A stretch of 6,706 nt of DNA. Origin: an uncultured Clostridia bacterium (GTDB lineage Bacteria; Bacillota; Clostridia; Christensenellales; CASEPJ01). Below the pieces are notes generated by a model that made no database searches, was not told the origin of the DNA, and was given only the letters and a program-made list of their open reading frames with translations. A program made the position numbers and the translations under genes. Where the stretch lies: NCBI GenBank assembly GCA_949289715.1, contig CASEPJ010000185.1, positions 1-6,706 on the forward strand, read 5' to 3'. Shown one piece after another: positions 6,070 through 6,706 of the stretch (the stretch's first letter is position 1; each line of letters starts with the position of its first letter).

Positions 6070-6706
6070 TTATACATATTCGTCAAACATCGATTGCTGA
6101 ATCGAAGTGTTTTTATTTTGAGACGACAAAATAATATCCGCAATATATTCATACGCTTTTACAAAAGAATTAGGGATAAATATTAGTTTTATTCCGTTCT
6201 TCTTACATAATTCCATTTTTTTTCTATCAGACAACTCACTTATATTACTTCCCAAGTGTTCACCTCCGTTAATTTCAAAAGCAATAACCGGTTTTTTGGT
6301 AAAAAATTTTTTTGTATACAACACAAGATCAAATTCTTGTTTTGAATAAAAAGCAATATTATCTTTAATAATTTTTTCTACCTTTACATTTCTCTCCGCT
6401 TCGAAAGTCTTATTACATGAACAAAAATGAGAAATTGTTTTAAAAAATTCATCTTCCATAGTACTTCCGTTTGAATGTCCGATTTCAATTTTAATTGATT
6501 CATTCGGCGGTATTTCACATTTTCCGTTATTTCTCGCATATTGAATTAAATTGTATAAATCGTCTTTTTTATCAGATAGTTTGTCTATAACTTCCGTATC
6601 GGCAGCTACTATAAGTTTATTTTTAGCTCTTGTTATCGCTACGTTTATTAATTCGTAATTATCCTTTATCCATTCAAAAGTTTTCTTGCTTGTTTTATAA
6701 GAAATA
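6070..6706 (-). CDS. Superfamily 1 helicase, C-terminal part with DUF2726/PD-(D/E)XK-like domain (partial, runs off the window)
   Basis: The reading frame is open from the right edge (first full codon at 6705) to TAA at 6070, giving the last 211 residues of a larger protein. An ATG at 6459 exists, but homology runs well upstream, so it is internal. Fragment residues 18-33 (ELINVAITRAKNKLIV) carry helicase motif VI of the UvrD/Upf1-like superfamily 1, with R26 as the likely arginine finger. After a linker, residues from about 83 form a restriction-endonuclease-like domain: D126 in QEFDLVLY, then VIAFEINGGEH (140-150) with E144, N146 and H150, then a lysine-rich helix and GIKLIFIPNS (171-180). 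This fits the DUF2726 family often fused to such helicases, where the usual motif is ExDGxxH. The tail ends SIQQSMFDEYV. ATP-dependent unwinding is inferred; nuclease activity is uncertain. The helicase core (motifs I-V) lies outside the window, so a role in repair or in defence cannot be decided here. Confidence 0.85.
   Translation of the reverse strand, partial: ISYKTSKKTFEWIKDNYELINVAITRAKNKLIVAADTEVIDKLSDKKDDLYNLIQYARNNGKCEIPPNESIKIEIGHSNGSTMEDEFFKTISHFCSCNKTFEAERNVKVEKIIKDNIAFYSKQEFDLVLYTKKFFTKKPVIAFEINGGEHLGSNISELSDRKKMELCKKNGIKLIFIPNSFVKAYEYIADIILSSQNKNTSIQQSMFDEYV

Noticed and set aside
6070..6459. A free-standing 129-residue protein starting at the ATG at 6459
   Set aside because: The frame stays open to the right edge and encodes a superfamily 1 helicase motif VI upstream (6622-6645), there is no good ribosome binding site before 6459, and the nuclease-like domain is commonly fused to such helicases.

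Overview
The window looks like chromosomal DNA of a low-GC, endospore-forming Firmicute (Bacillota), most likely a clostridial lineage. The evidence is a complete three-gene GerA-type spore germinant receptor operon, strong AGGAGG-type ribosome binding sites, sigma-A-like promoters, and very AT-rich intergenic DNA around moderately AT-rich genes. All genes read with the standard code. I cannot name a genus or species from the sequence.

Layout. Positions 1-219 are very AT-rich non-coding DNA downstream of the germination operon. Positions 220-3912 (minus strand) hold the receptor operon in the order A, B, C (transcribed right to left). Neighbouring genes overlap by 20 and 40 bp, and each of the two downstream ribosome binding sites lies inside the preceding gene. 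Positions 3913-4134 form a divergent intergenic region. It carries a candidate forespore (sigma-G-like) promoter facing the ger operon and a good sigma-A promoter facing the plus-strand gene at 4135-4926, a WalJ/YycJ-type metallo-beta-lactamase-fold hydrolase. A perfect 15-bp stem-loop with flanking A and T tracts (4959-5003) sits between that gene and the convergent short-chain dehydrogenase (5089-5850, minus). After another AT-rich gap, the right edge (6070-6706, minus) holds the C-terminal 211 residues of a superfamily 1 helicase. It shows motif VI, a PD-(D/E)XK-like DUF2726-type domain, and a C-terminal tail with a possible sliding-clamp-binding peptide.

How the parts work together. The three ger products are expected to form one receptor in the inner spore membrane: A is the oligomeric channel-like subunit, B the APC-fold ligand-binding subunit, and C the outer-face subunit. 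The other three genes are separate transcription units with no evident link to germination. The WalJ-type gene lies outside its usual walRK setting.

I see no convincing new multi-gene system. The points most worth a second look are the C subunit without a lipobox cysteine, a lysine where the B subunit family usually has small residues in transmembrane segment 1, and the helicase tail with its nuclease-like domain and clamp-like motif.
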